From: JAHDCJ01 sp039028895
Lineage (GTDB): Bacteria; Bacteroidota; Bacteroidia; Chitinophagales; Saprospiraceae
Assembly: GCA_039028895.1 (NCBI GenBank)
Contig: JBCCHF010000002.1
Span: 186,001 to 250,000, forward strand
Direction: 5' to 3'
DNA: 64,000 nucleotides
Each line of letters begins with the position of its first letter. Position 1 is the first letter of the stretch. Under the pieces are notes generated by a model that worked only from the letters and a program-made list of their open reading frames with translations, had not been told where the DNA came from and did no database searches. Positions 1 through 8,346 of the stretch are shown here, one piece after another. The position numbers and the translations under genes are program-made.

Positions 1-1848
1 CGTTTTATCAGGTTTGCCAATGTAGTTATAGAGGTATGCCATGTGGTGACTAGGTTCATTACCGTGGGCATATTGCCCGATAAGCCCTGAAATATCAGGT
101 TGTATCCTGCCAGTTGTTGCTTCATCTGCCTGAAAGAGGGCATCGAGTTGTTTTTCAAGGGCATCATCACCGCCCATTGCAGCAATTAATCCTGAAACGT
201 CCTGAGGAACGTAGAAACTATACTGCCATGAATTCGCTTCGGTATAATGAAAATTAACTTCAGAAGGATCAAAAGGTCCAAACCACTGATGATTTACCCT
301 GGCTCTCATAAACTTGGTAAAAGGGTCATATACATTTTTGTAGGCCTGAGCTCTTTTTATAAAATATTGGTAATCATCATCTTTACCGAGCATCTTTGCC
401 ATTTGGGCAATACACCAATCATCATAAGCATATTCAAGAGTCTTGGATACTGATTCAGATTCTTTATCAGAAGCTACAAAACCCCATTTCTTGTAAGATT
501 CAAGGCCCAGGTGATCCTGCATTGCACTGTGTCTCATGGCTTCATAGGCTTTATCAATATCATATTCCCTAACACCTTTGACGTAAGCATCTGCAATAGC
601 CGGAATTGCATGATAACCGATCATAGTACCCGTATAGTTACCAGCCAATTCCCAAATCGGGAGGATGCCACCTTCATCGTATTGGCGAAGGAAGGTCCTT
701 ATAAATGCAGATGTTCGGTCTTCTTCAAGGATAGCGTACAAGGGATGAGTGGCCCTGTAAGTATCCCACAAAGAGAAAATTGTATAGTGTTCGTCATCCG
801 TCAACTGATGAACATTGCGGTCCATACCCCGATATTTACCATCTACATCTGAATATAGATTTGGTGCCATGTAATTATGGTAAATCGAAGTATAGAAGAC
901 CGTTTTTTTGTCATCTGAACCACCCTTGACTTCTATTTTGCTTAAGACTTTTTCCCATTCCGCTTCAGCGTCAGTTTTCACTTTATTAAAATCCCAATGA
1001 TCTATTTCAGCTTTCAGGTTTTTCCTGGCACCGTCAATGCTCACTGCAGAAATCCCAACTCTTGCAAGCAGAGGTTCTCCACTAGATACATCAAACCGGA
1101 AGAAGGCTTTTATATGTTTATTCCGAAGCGAATCTAATCTAATATCTCTTTTCTCATCAGCTAGTCCCCATTGACCGAAAGGTTGAGAAAATTCGATCAC
1201 AAAGAACACTCTTTGATCCTTTGCCCAACCACTTGAATGGCGGTAGCCTTCCAGGGTGTTATTACCAACGACTCTCACAAAAGCATCAGTTACCTGGTCA
1301 CGATGTACCAGATCAAGCATCACATTGGCTTCCTTGGTTTCAGGGAACTTGTATTTGTGCAGACCAGCGCGTTTGGTGCTTGTTAGTTCCACCTTGACGT
1401 TTGATTCATCAAGCAAAACCGAATAATACCCCGGGTGTGCATATTCATTTTCTTTTTGAAAATGAGAAGAGTAACCGGGCATACCGTCTGCCCCATTGTT
1501 AAAAAAGGCTTGACCAACAGTAGGCATAAGTAGCACATCAGCATAATCAGAAATCCCGGTGCCACTTAAATGCGTATGCGAAAACCCATAAATTACATCG
1601 TCTGTGTAATGATATCCAGAACAGCCATCCCACCCGGTGAGTCGGGTATCAGGACTTAACTGTACCATTCCGAAAGGCACAGTAGCACCAGGAAAAGTAT
1701 GGCCATGGCCACCAGTTCCGATAAATGGGTTGACATAGCCTATCAGGCCATCTGGCCTTGGATGTGTGTCATTGGGTTGGCAGCTGAAAAAAGTCGGAAC
1801 AAAGGTTAGCGCAAACAAGTAAAAGAAGATGGAGTCAGTTAATTTCAT
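1..1848 (-). CDS. GH92 family alpha-mannosidase-like glycosidase, C-terminus beyond window edge
   Basis: An open frame reads from an ATG at 1848 to the window edge without a stop, giving the first 616 residues. The N-terminus is a signal peptide ending in an FFSC lipobox-like site, so a lipoprotein is likely. The mature part opens with YVNPFIGTGGHGHTFPGA and carries VPFGMVQLSPDT, GYHYTDDVIYGFSHTHLSG, and near the edge GNEPSHHMAYLYNY. These are hallmark stretches of glycoside hydrolase family 92, whose characterised members are calcium-dependent exo-alpha-mannosidases. Family proteins are roughly 750 residues, so about 130-150 residues are missing. The M28 peptidase gene lies 13 nt upstream in the same direction, so the two are probably co-transcribed. 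Substrate linkage cannot be told from sequence. Confidence 0.93.
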   Translation of the reverse strand, partial: MKLTDSIFFYLFALTFVPTFFSCQPNDTHPRPDGLIGYVNPFIGTGGHGHTFPGATVPFGMVQLSPDTRLTGWDGCSGYHYTDDVIYGFSHTHLSGTGISDYADVLLMPTVGQAFFNNGADGMPGYSSHFQKENEYAHPGYYSVLLDESNVKVELTSTKRAGLHKYKFPETKEANVMLDLVHRDQVTDAFVRVVGNNTLEGYRHSSGWAKDQRVFFVIEFSQPFGQWGLADEKRDIRLDSLRNKHIKAFFRFDVSSGEPLLARVGISAVSIDGARKNLKAEIDHWDFNKVKTDAEAEWEKVLSKIEVKGGSDDKKTVFYTSIYHNYMAPNLYSDVDGKYRGMDRNVHQLTDDEHYTIFSLWDTYRATHPLYAILEEDRTSAFIRTFLRQYDEGGILPIWELAGNYTGTMIGYHAIPAIADAYVKGVREYDIDKAYEAMRHSAMQDHLGLESYKKWGFVASDKESESVSKTLEYAYDDWCIAQMAKMLGKDDDYQYFIKRAQAYKNVYDPFTKFMRARVNHQWFGPFDPSEVNFHYTEANSWQYSFYVPQDVSGLIAAMGGDDALEKQLDALFQADEATTGRIQPDISGLIGQYAHGNEPSHHMAYLYNYIGKPDKT

Positions 1849-1861
1849 AATATCATAGGGG

Positions 1862-3418
1862 TCATTGATTAGCCAGGTGCCAAACGAATTTAAAGGTAAA
1901 TTCAGCCAATTCTTCCAAACCATCGAAATTTATTTTGTCGATAGTATCTGAAGGAGTATGGTAGTCATCATGGAAACCAGAGAAAAAATGTATAAAAGGC
2001 ACTCCTAATCTTGCGAATGGGAAATGGTCAGATCTACTATATAGATATTCTTTATTTGCCGGGTTATTATAAACCCCTTTAAAGACCAATTCTGAAGAAT
2101 ATTCAGACCTGATTTCAATGGCTTCTTTGAGCATTTCATTTGAAGCTGTGTAAAACAACCTGTATGGATCATTAAGGCTATGATTTCTTTGCAATCGGCC
2201 TACCATATCAAAATTAACAAGACCTCTTATGTTTTCGATTGGAAATACAGGGTTCCTGGCATAATGAAAAGAACCCAACAGCCCAACTTCTTCTGCCCCA
2301 AAGGCGATAAACAGAATACTTCGATTGGGAGATATGCCATTCCTAGAAAGTTCAGCAAAGGTATTGGCAAGTGATAGAAGAACCGAGATGCCTGAGGCGT
2401 TGTCATCAGCTCCGTTATAAATTTGAGGACCGTCGAAGCCAACATGATCATAATGACCAACTATTGCAATAAATTCTTTTTTCTTTTTACCTCCGGGAAT
2501 AAATCCTAATACGTTTTGTGAAACGACTCCTTGTTTCCCTATAGTTGTTATTGATATACTATCTCTTTTTCCTACAAGAAGAATCCTTTTTCCGGAATAA
2601 AAGGAATCGATTTTTACTTTCATTACTTTTTGTGATAGCCCCAACAACTTTCCCCCCTTGGAAAGTGGAAGACAAAAAATACCAAAGTTGGAACTTCCAG
2701 TCACTTCCCTGAGCATATCTCCCCTCTTCATCGAATTCCTGAAATCAGCTATTTCAAGTTGGTGGTGATATCCTTTTGAATAAGGAGAAATGAAAAACAC
2801 CCCTTTGGCATTGGACTTTATGGCCATTTCGACAATTGCCCTGAACTTTTCGGCACCGAAGGAAAACTTTTCTCTTTTATTCGCTCCTTTTTCAGCACCT
2901 TCAAAAACTACCAAAAAATTTCCTTTGAGGTTTTTGATCTCAAGTCCTGTCCATTCTGTTGTATCACCAAGGTTACCTCCGAAAATGAGTTTTCCTTTTT
3001 CATTATTAAATTCAAAATCTCCAATTACTAAATTTGAGTTGAGACTAAAATCAATCCCTGAAGGATTTTTTATCAAAATAGTATCGATCAGAGTACCTCC
3101 ACTTATTGCAAAAGTCTGAAGAAATGGTTTCTCGCCAGATAAAAGAGACTTTACTCCATAGTCTTCCAGCCTTTCACAGATATAATTTGCCGCTTTCCTT
3201 TCATCTTCTGAAAAAGCAGCTCTTCCAAGTAATGAATCAGCAGCCAAAAATCGAATATGGCTTTCCAATCCATCAATAGTAATGTTTTCCTCGGAAAACT
3301 TGATAAGATCGAATTGATCCAGGGTGTCATTCTGACCAAATAAATGGGACGATAAAAAAATGCAAGCAACCAGTAGTGAAAACGAAACTGATAGTTGTTT
3401 TATGATCGTTGCAATCAT
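1862..3418 (-). CDS. Secreted M28 family zinc aminopeptidase with PA-like insert
   Basis: 518 residues with a signal peptide (about 1-28, ending LFGQ). A protease-associated-like segment lies around 140-230. The peptidase domain follows, with the M28 metal ligands visible: H322 in VGHYDH, D338 in GADDNASG, the E376-E377 pair in FGAEEVGLLGS, D404 in NFDMVGRL, and a final His in GFHDDYHTPSDT. The family cleaves N-terminal residues from peptides using two zinc ions. The signal peptide places it in the periplasm or outside the cell. It is 13 nt upstream of the GH92 gene, suggesting joint use on glycoprotein-like substrates; that link is inference. Confidence 0.92.
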   Translation of the reverse strand: MIATIIKQLSVSFSLLVACIFLSSHLFGQNDTLDQFDLIKFSEENITIDGLESHIRFLAADSLLGRAAFSEDERKAANYICERLEDYGVKSLLSGEKPFLQTFAISGGTLIDTILIKNPSGIDFSLNSNLVIGDFEFNNEKGKLIFGGNLGDTTEWTGLEIKNLKGNFLVVFEGAEKGANKREKFSFGAEKFRAIVEMAIKSNAKGVFFISPYSKGYHHQLEIADFRNSMKRGDMLREVTGSSNFGIFCLPLSKGGKLLGLSQKVMKVKIDSFYSGKRILLVGKRDSISITTIGKQGVVSQNVLGFIPGGKKKKEFIAIVGHYDHVGFDGPQIYNGADDNASGISVLLSLANTFAELSRNGISPNRSILFIAFGAEEVGLLGSFHYARNPVFPIENIRGLVNFDMVGRLQRNHSLNDPYRLFYTASNEMLKEAIEIRSEYSSELVFKGVYNNPANKEYLYSRSDHFPFARLGVPFIHFFSGFHDDYHTPSDTIDKINFDGLEELAEFTFKFVWHLANQ

Positions 3419-3490
3419 CTGGTCCTTAGGGAGTTTTTGTAGATACGGGATAAATCTATGAATACCTACATGTAAATCTACAAAAGTTTA

Positions 3491-5122
3491 TTAACCCACT
3501 CCAGAAAACGCAACTCCGCTCAGTTTATGCATTTCATAACTGAAAGTTGTGATGTCTTTCTTGCTGAATTTCGAGATATCATCATGGCCACATGCTCTTG
3601 CCAATACCTTAATCAGCTCATTCACAGCATTCAAATAATTGTAGAGTTGTTGTGCAGATTGCTCGACATCCAAACGACTTCTCAGGTTTGGTTTTTGTGT
3701 AGCAATACCTACTGGGCAATTATTGGTATGGCAAGCCCGCATACCGAGACATCCTATAGCTTGCAGAGCTGAATTCGCAACAGCAATGGCATCAGCACCG
3801 AGGGCAAGCGCTTTCGCAAAATCAGGGGCAATTCTCAAGCCTCCTGTGATAATCAAACTAACTCCATCAGCTCCTCTTTTATCCAGGTGGTTTCTTGCTC
3901 TGGCGAGTGCAGGAATCGTTGGCACACATATATGATCTCTTAAAACGGTAGGGGCAGCTCCTGTTCCTCCTCCTCTCCCGTCAAGTATAATATAATCTGC
4001 CCCCGCATCCAGTGCAAAATCAATATCGTCTTCTATCCTGCTGGCAGCAAGTTTGTAACCAACCGGGATACCTCCAGTTTCATTCCGGATGGTATCGGTA
4101 AAATTTCTAAAATCGTTTAGTGTTCTTAATTCCTTAAAGGTGGCTGGACTGATAGCTGGTTGTCCGACTTCGAGGCCTCGGACTTTGGCAATTTCTTCTG
4201 TGACTTTATGGCCGGGAAGATGGCCGCCAGTTCCTACTTTTGCCCCTTGTCCACCTTTGAAGTGAAAGGCCTGCACCTTTTGTAGTTTGTCCCAACTGAA
4301 CCCGAATTGAGCTGAAGCCAATTCATAAAAATATCTTGAATTACTTTCTTGTTCATCCGTTAACATTCCGCCTTCGCCAGAACAAATTCCTGTTCCTGCC
4401 ATTTCCGCTCCTTTTGCCAGGGCGACCTTTGCTTCCCACGAAAGTGAGCCAAAGGACATATCTGAAACGAAAATTGGAATATCAAGTTCTAGAGGCTTTT
4501 TCGCATTTGGTCCGATCACGACTTTCGTGGCAACTGGTTCTTCATCCAATAGAGGCTTTTGGGCCATTTGGGCAGGTAACAGTTGTATATCATCCCATTT
4601 TGGAAGTGTATTTCTATCGACACCCATTGCCTGCGAGGGCCCATGATGACCAAAATTACTCAGTCCATTTTGTGCCAGTTCTTTAATCAATAAGGTATAT
4701 GGTTCGGTAGGTTCCGGATGTGTGTCTGCATATTCACCCAGGTATTGATTACGTTTAAATGGAGAAGGATGAATCTCTTCAAATGCAACAACGTCTGCAC
4801 GATCAATATAGACTTTACCATCATCGATTACTTCGGGAAATTTATGCAGCACCTCCTCAGGATTATATTCACTGACTCCCGAATCAACCCGGTAATCCCA
4901 ATTATGGACACCGCAAATCAAATTATCACCGTCAACATGTCCGTCCGACAAAAGCGCTCCCCTGTGAATACATCGGCCATATAGTACGGATACTTTATCC
5001 TCTCGATAGCGGACGACAACAAGGTCGGTATTTTCAACAAGAGCATAAGCTGGTTGATTAATTTCAAGGCCCACTAAATCAGCAACTACAATCGGGGCAA
5101 TAAGATCACTAAGGACTTTCAT
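3491..5122 (-). CDS. Rieske domain fused to glutamate synthase-like FMN domain
   Basis: 543 residues. Residues 1-110 form a Rieske [2Fe-2S] domain with C51-x-H53 and C70-x2-H73. The rest is the FMN-binding, TIM-barrel part of glutamate synthase: FHFKGGQGAKVGTGGHLPG, a glycine-rich ILDGRGGGTGAAPT loop, and a cysteine cluster CLGMRACHTNNCPVG of the type that binds 3Fe-4S in GltB. There is no N-terminal amidotransferase domain, so it cannot release ammonia from glutamine itself. No signal peptide is present, so it should be cytosolic. It may be a redox enzyme that receives electrons through the Rieske centre. The substrate is unknown and calling it true glutamate synthase would be unsafe. It stands alone, with a 70-nt gap to the M28 gene. 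Confidence 0.88.
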   Translation of the reverse strand: MKVLSDLIAPIVVADLVGLEINQPAYALVENTDLVVVRYREDKVSVLYGRCIHRGALLSDGHVDGDNLICGVHNWDYRVDSGVSEYNPEEVLHKFPEVIDDGKVYIDRADVVAFEEIHPSPFKRNQYLGEYADTHPEPTEPYTLLIKELAQNGLSNFGHHGPSQAMGVDRNTLPKWDDIQLLPAQMAQKPLLDEEPVATKVVIGPNAKKPLELDIPIFVSDMSFGSLSWEAKVALAKGAEMAGTGICSGEGGMLTDEQESNSRYFYELASAQFGFSWDKLQKVQAFHFKGGQGAKVGTGGHLPGHKVTEEIAKVRGLEVGQPAISPATFKELRTLNDFRNFTDTIRNETGGIPVGYKLAASRIEDDIDFALDAGADYIILDGRGGGTGAAPTVLRDHICVPTIPALARARNHLDKRGADGVSLIITGGLRIAPDFAKALALGADAIAVANSALQAIGCLGMRACHTNNCPVGIATQKPNLRSRLDVEQSAQQLYNYLNAVNELIKVLARACGHDDISKFSKKDITTFSYEMHKLSGVAFSGVG

Positions 5123-5209
5123 GATTGTTTAATATTTAATTCTTTCAAAAAAAGAAAAATTAATTCACAACTTTGTAACAAAGTGATAAACAGTTTCAGG
5201 GATAGTAAC

Positions 5210-5245
5210 AAAAAAGCCTGCAACTACTTGAGCAGTTACAGGCTT
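5210..5245 (-). terminator. Rho-independent terminator-like hairpin reading leftward
   Basis: AAGCCTG (5214-5220) pairs with CAGGCTT (5239-5245), extended inside by AACT/AGTT around a TTGA loop. The A-run at 5210-5215 gives a U-tract on the minus strand. No annotated gene lies upstream of it on that strand. It sits 87 nt before the start of the Rieske/GltS-like gene, so it could end a short unannotated transcript or act as a leader attenuator. Confidence 0.6.
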
Positions 5246-5346
5246 AACGACTATGAAAAACTTAATGATCAAACCCTGATGATTCAAATGTACCGACATT
5301 GATTATTCCAGGTTGTCTTGTTGAAGACAGAAAATTAAATCAGCAT

Positions 5347-5766
5347 ATGAGAACATTTTTTTTGCTTTCAGTAATCCTTTTTGTTTCAGCTTGCAAGAGT
5401 AGCACCGTTTCAATAAGCGGAAAACAAGAAAAAGCATTTATTGCCAATTTCCTCAATGACATGAAGGAGAGTAACCTGGAACTGAAACGGCCGCTACACC
5501 ACTACATTGACAGGGAGTTCATCAACGCAAACGGCCTTTCGAATGATGGTTTTTATGTCGACGCATTTACTGTTGACGGATATAAAGTTGAATCTTATTC
5601 AGAAGGAACTGTCATCGCCTTGGTCTGGGGAGAAGACAAAGCGTGGATGCATCGCCTGCACTTTAAACTGAGTAAAGAGAAAGGCCAACTTTATATTGTG
5701 CCCTCCTTGTACGAAGATGAGTTTGTTACCCCATGGTGGACTTCAGAGCGGGATGTAGAACAATAA
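5347..5766 (+). CDS. Small lipoprotein of unknown function
   Basis: 139 residues from the ATG at 5347. The open frame begins earlier, at 5299, but only the internal start gives a clean lipoprotein signal (MRTFFLLSVILFVSAC, lipobox VSAC). The mature part is soluble, with no motif I recognise; the C-terminus is rich in Trp and acidic residues. Its 3' end is 17 nt from the convergent DUF983 gene. It is divergent from the Rieske/GltS-like gene, separated by 224 nt that hold the leftward hairpin. Function unknown. Confidence 0.75.
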   Translation: MRTFFLLSVILFVSACKSSTVSISGKQEKAFIANFLNDMKESNLELKRPLHHYIDREFINANGLSNDGFYVDAFTVDGYKVESYSEGTVIALVWGEDKAWMHRLHFKLSKEKGQLYIVPSLYEDEFVTPWWTSERDVEQ

Positions 5767-5783
5767 TGATTTTGGGAATAGCT

Positions 5784-6161
5784 TCAGACGTTTTTCTCCT
5801 CTATCTTTGGCCGAACGAAAATGTGGAGCCAGATTGAACGGGATAGCCTGAAAATATAGGGTGAAATGAGTATCAGAATTATACTGAGAAAAACAAAGGA
5901 TCCTCCGATGGTCCAGCCGAACCCCCAAAATCCTATGGCAAAAAGTATAAAGCAGAGTGCCGAATTGACAGAATAGGCCATGTACATTGCTCCCCAGTAG
6001 AAACCGACTTCCAGAAAAAAAGCCTGCCCACAATTGGGGCAGGACTTATTCATTTCAAATAGATCTTTAAATTGATTTACAGGGCTGACAAAAAGTTTTC
6101 CTTCCCTGCAATTGGGGCATCTTAAAGAAAATATGGACTTAAGTGATTTGATGAAAGCCAT
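5784..6161 (-). CDS. DUF983 membrane protein with two zinc-ribbon-like Cys pairs
   Basis: 125 residues matching the DUF983 family: an N-terminal CPNCREGKLF, a second CPNCGQAFFLEVGFYWGAMYMAYS, then two transmembrane segments (about 50-75 and 80-105). The four cysteines probably bind zinc on the cytosolic side. Biochemical function is not established. It lies 14 nt downstream of the PLD nuclease gene and is probably its operon mate, though a functional link is not evident. Confidence 0.85.
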   Translation of the reverse strand: MAFIKSLKSIFSLRCPNCREGKLFVSPVNQFKDLFEMNKSCPNCGQAFFLEVGFYWGAMYMAYSVNSALCFILFAIGFWGFGWTIGGSFVFLSIILILISPYIFRLSRSIWLHIFVRPKIEEKNV

Positions 6162-6175
6162 AAATTTCCATTCAA

Positions 6176-8335
6176 TTATTTTATAACTCTAAATTGGCGA
6201 CCAGTAATAAAATCACCACTCTGAATGCTTAACACATAAGCTCCTTGGGCAAAATTATTGAGTGCCACCTGTTCGATGTTTTGACCAATCAAACCATTTA
6301 CCTCAAATGAAGAAACAACCTGACCATTCATATCATAAATGACAACTTTGAGGTCCATTTGTTCTTCTGCCCGTAAATCAAGAAATAAGAAATCCGGAGC
6401 AGGATTAGGGTAAAGATTGATTTCCAAGCCATTCAGATTTGGTACAGCGTCAATGCTAGTTACCAATTCTAACCATCTTGCAGTAAACTCCTGCAAGAAC
6501 TGATTCCCCAACTCATCATTGTAAATAATCAGGGTGTTTTCGTCATTTCTTTGCTCCGCACTATTTGACCAGTTATGTGAACCAGTGACGACGATATTCT
6601 CATCGACCAATGCGTACTTGTGGTGTAATTGAGATGAAAGGGGATGTGACTGAACGTTGATACCTTCTCCTACTAAAAAATCGTATTCTGTGCCTTGATC
6701 GCCTGTACTTTCAATTATACCGCGAACATTGACTCCGCTGTCGTGCTGGTCATTGATAGCCGAACCCAAAGCATTGTGGGTAAATGAAAGCAATGCAAAC
6801 TCAATACTATTGGTTGCTGATAACAAAGCAGCCTCGATTTTGCTAGTTGTATTATCAGATGGGGAAAAATAACATTCTACTTCTGAACCACCGATTACAA
6901 ATTTATGAGGTGTATTGTCTGTCTTATTCTCACCAAACTTTGCATTAAAAATACCTGGAAGGTCTCCATCTGATCCCCACATTTCTTCAAACTCCCTGAC
7001 GTATGTTCTTGCCAGCGCCTGATCCTGGATAAGTACAATGTTATTCGGATCAGTAGAAATATTATTATTGGTCCAGTTGGTACTACCTGTCCAAACCCAT
7101 GAGTTATTTACCGTTTCAGCATCAATAACCATGAATTTATTATGCATCAATGCATCTCCATTTCCTTTCACTACAGGGAAAGCCGGACTAGGTGTCAAAA
7201 CCGTATTCGCTGAGCCCTGATCAGCAATATAGCGAACCCTGATGCCAGAATTATGAGCGGCTGTAAGCGCGTTGACAATATCCTGGCGACCATTATTCAA
7301 GACTGAACAATCAATAGTTTCTGTAGCAGATTCGATCAGGGCTATCAAGGTATCCAAAACCTGCGCTCCAGTGATATATACAGCATCATTGCCTGAAGAA
7401 ACTGAAACATCCACTGGTGCATTGAAATAAGCTTTCATAACACCGGTAGATAACGATCGGGTACTGTAATATCCGATTGAAGACCATGCTGTATCAGCAC
7501 CATCTACGGAATAAGGCTGTACGAGATAGATAGTAGCGTCATCAAGTCCCGCCATATTTACAGTAGGATCGGTAGTCATACCTCCTGATGTAGCATGACC
7601 TAATTCGAGGGCATCGGTTTCTCCGTAACGGACATGGCCAATACCTGGTGCATTTGTTGACCAGCTAAGATCAAATCCTGATGGAATAATATTGGTTTGA
7701 TCGATAGCAGAGTTGATGTAGAAATCAACTGCAATTTCGATATCGTTTTCGTCGCGCAACAATAATTGAGGGACTCCATTGAACTGAGAAGAAATTCCGG
7801 TAAGATTGACTCTTGTTACAGGAATTAGGGTCCCAACCAAAGGGTGGCTTGACCTGACATAAATAACCACCTCATTATCATTAATATCTCTGGCCGTATA
7901 AGTACCGACAGAAAATGTTGCTCCACCGGCATCAAAGGTCACATCGTTAACTCTTACCAATTGACCCTCATTATTTATGTTAACAGCGTTTGGAGGTACC
8001 ACATCTGCATCAGGCAATGCGTTGCCACTTGAGTTAACAGAAGAACTGTTGGAAGGACTTATCTGAATTAGTCCCATAAATTCAGACATCGGTCCGGTGA
8101 CCGTTACTTCGTCACCAATATTCCAGGTTTCAGTTACTGGAGGATCGTACACTGGAAGTCCGCCAGAATCATCCTGGATATACCTGATTGGTCCGAGTGA
8201 CGAGTTATTGATTACAATTCCTGTTATTGTCACGATTTGACCTTGATTGTAAGTCCGGGCATCAGCAATATCGGTTTGACCGAATGTGGCAAAAGACAGG
8301 AAAATAAAAAGGGAGAATCCGAGAAGCTTTTTCAT
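6176..8335 (-). CDS. Secreted phospholipase D-type nuclease with OB-fold and T9SS sorting domain
   Basis: 719 residues. Order: signal peptide (1-19), an OB-fold-like domain of the kind found on secreted nucleases (about 20-200, with GQIVTITGIV and GDEVTVTG), a fibronectin-III-like stretch (about 205-300), then two PLD half-domains. The HKD motifs are HNKFMVID with TGSTNW in the first half and HHKYALVD with TGSHNWS in the second, so the bipartite active site looks intact. A T9SS type A sorting domain follows (NLYPNPAPDFLF to the C-terminus), predicting export across the outer membrane and surface attachment. PLD enzymes with this layout are usually phosphodiesterases or nucleases. It starts 11 nt after the TonB receptor gene, suggesting that it digests the polymer whose fragments the receptor imports. 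Confidence 0.9.
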   Translation of the reverse strand: MKKLLGFSLFIFLSFATFGQTDIADARTYNQGQIVTITGIVINNSSLGPIRYIQDDSGGLPVYDPPVTETWNIGDEVTVTGPMSEFMGLIQISPSNSSSVNSSGNALPDADVVPPNAVNINNEGQLVRVNDVTFDAGGATFSVGTYTARDINDNEVVIYVRSSHPLVGTLIPVTRVNLTGISSQFNGVPQLLLRDENDIEIAVDFYINSAIDQTNIIPSGFDLSWSTNAPGIGHVRYGETDALELGHATSGGMTTDPTVNMAGLDDATIYLVQPYSVDGADTAWSSIGYYSTRSLSTGVMKAYFNAPVDVSVSSGNDAVYITGAQVLDTLIALIESATETIDCSVLNNGRQDIVNALTAAHNSGIRVRYIADQGSANTVLTPSPAFPVVKGNGDALMHNKFMVIDAETVNNSWVWTGSTNWTNNNISTDPNNIVLIQDQALARTYVREFEEMWGSDGDLPGIFNAKFGENKTDNTPHKFVIGGSEVECYFSPSDNTTSKIEAALLSATNSIEFALLSFTHNALGSAINDQHDSGVNVRGIIESTGDQGTEYDFLVGEGINVQSHPLSSQLHHKYALVDENIVVTGSHNWSNSAEQRNDENTLIIYNDELGNQFLQEFTARWLELVTSIDAVPNLNGLEINLYPNPAPDFLFLDLRAEEQMDLKVVIYDMNGQVVSSFEVNGLIGQNIEQVALNNFAQGAYVLSIQSGDFITGRQFRVIK

Positions 8336-8346
8336 TATCTATTTAA

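Noticed and set aside
2180..3119. Long plus-strand open frames opposite the M28 gene
   Set aside because: They are antisense shadows of a clearly conserved peptidase gene and show no protein features.
5256..5282. Eight-codon plus-strand ORF (MKNLMIKP) as a leader peptide
   Set aside because: No amino-acid bias, no ribosome-binding site and no attenuator following it on that strand.
5170..5304. About 44-codon minus-strand ORF across the hairpin at 5210-5245
   Set aside because: It runs through a terminator-like stem and lacks any recognisable feature or ribosome-binding site.
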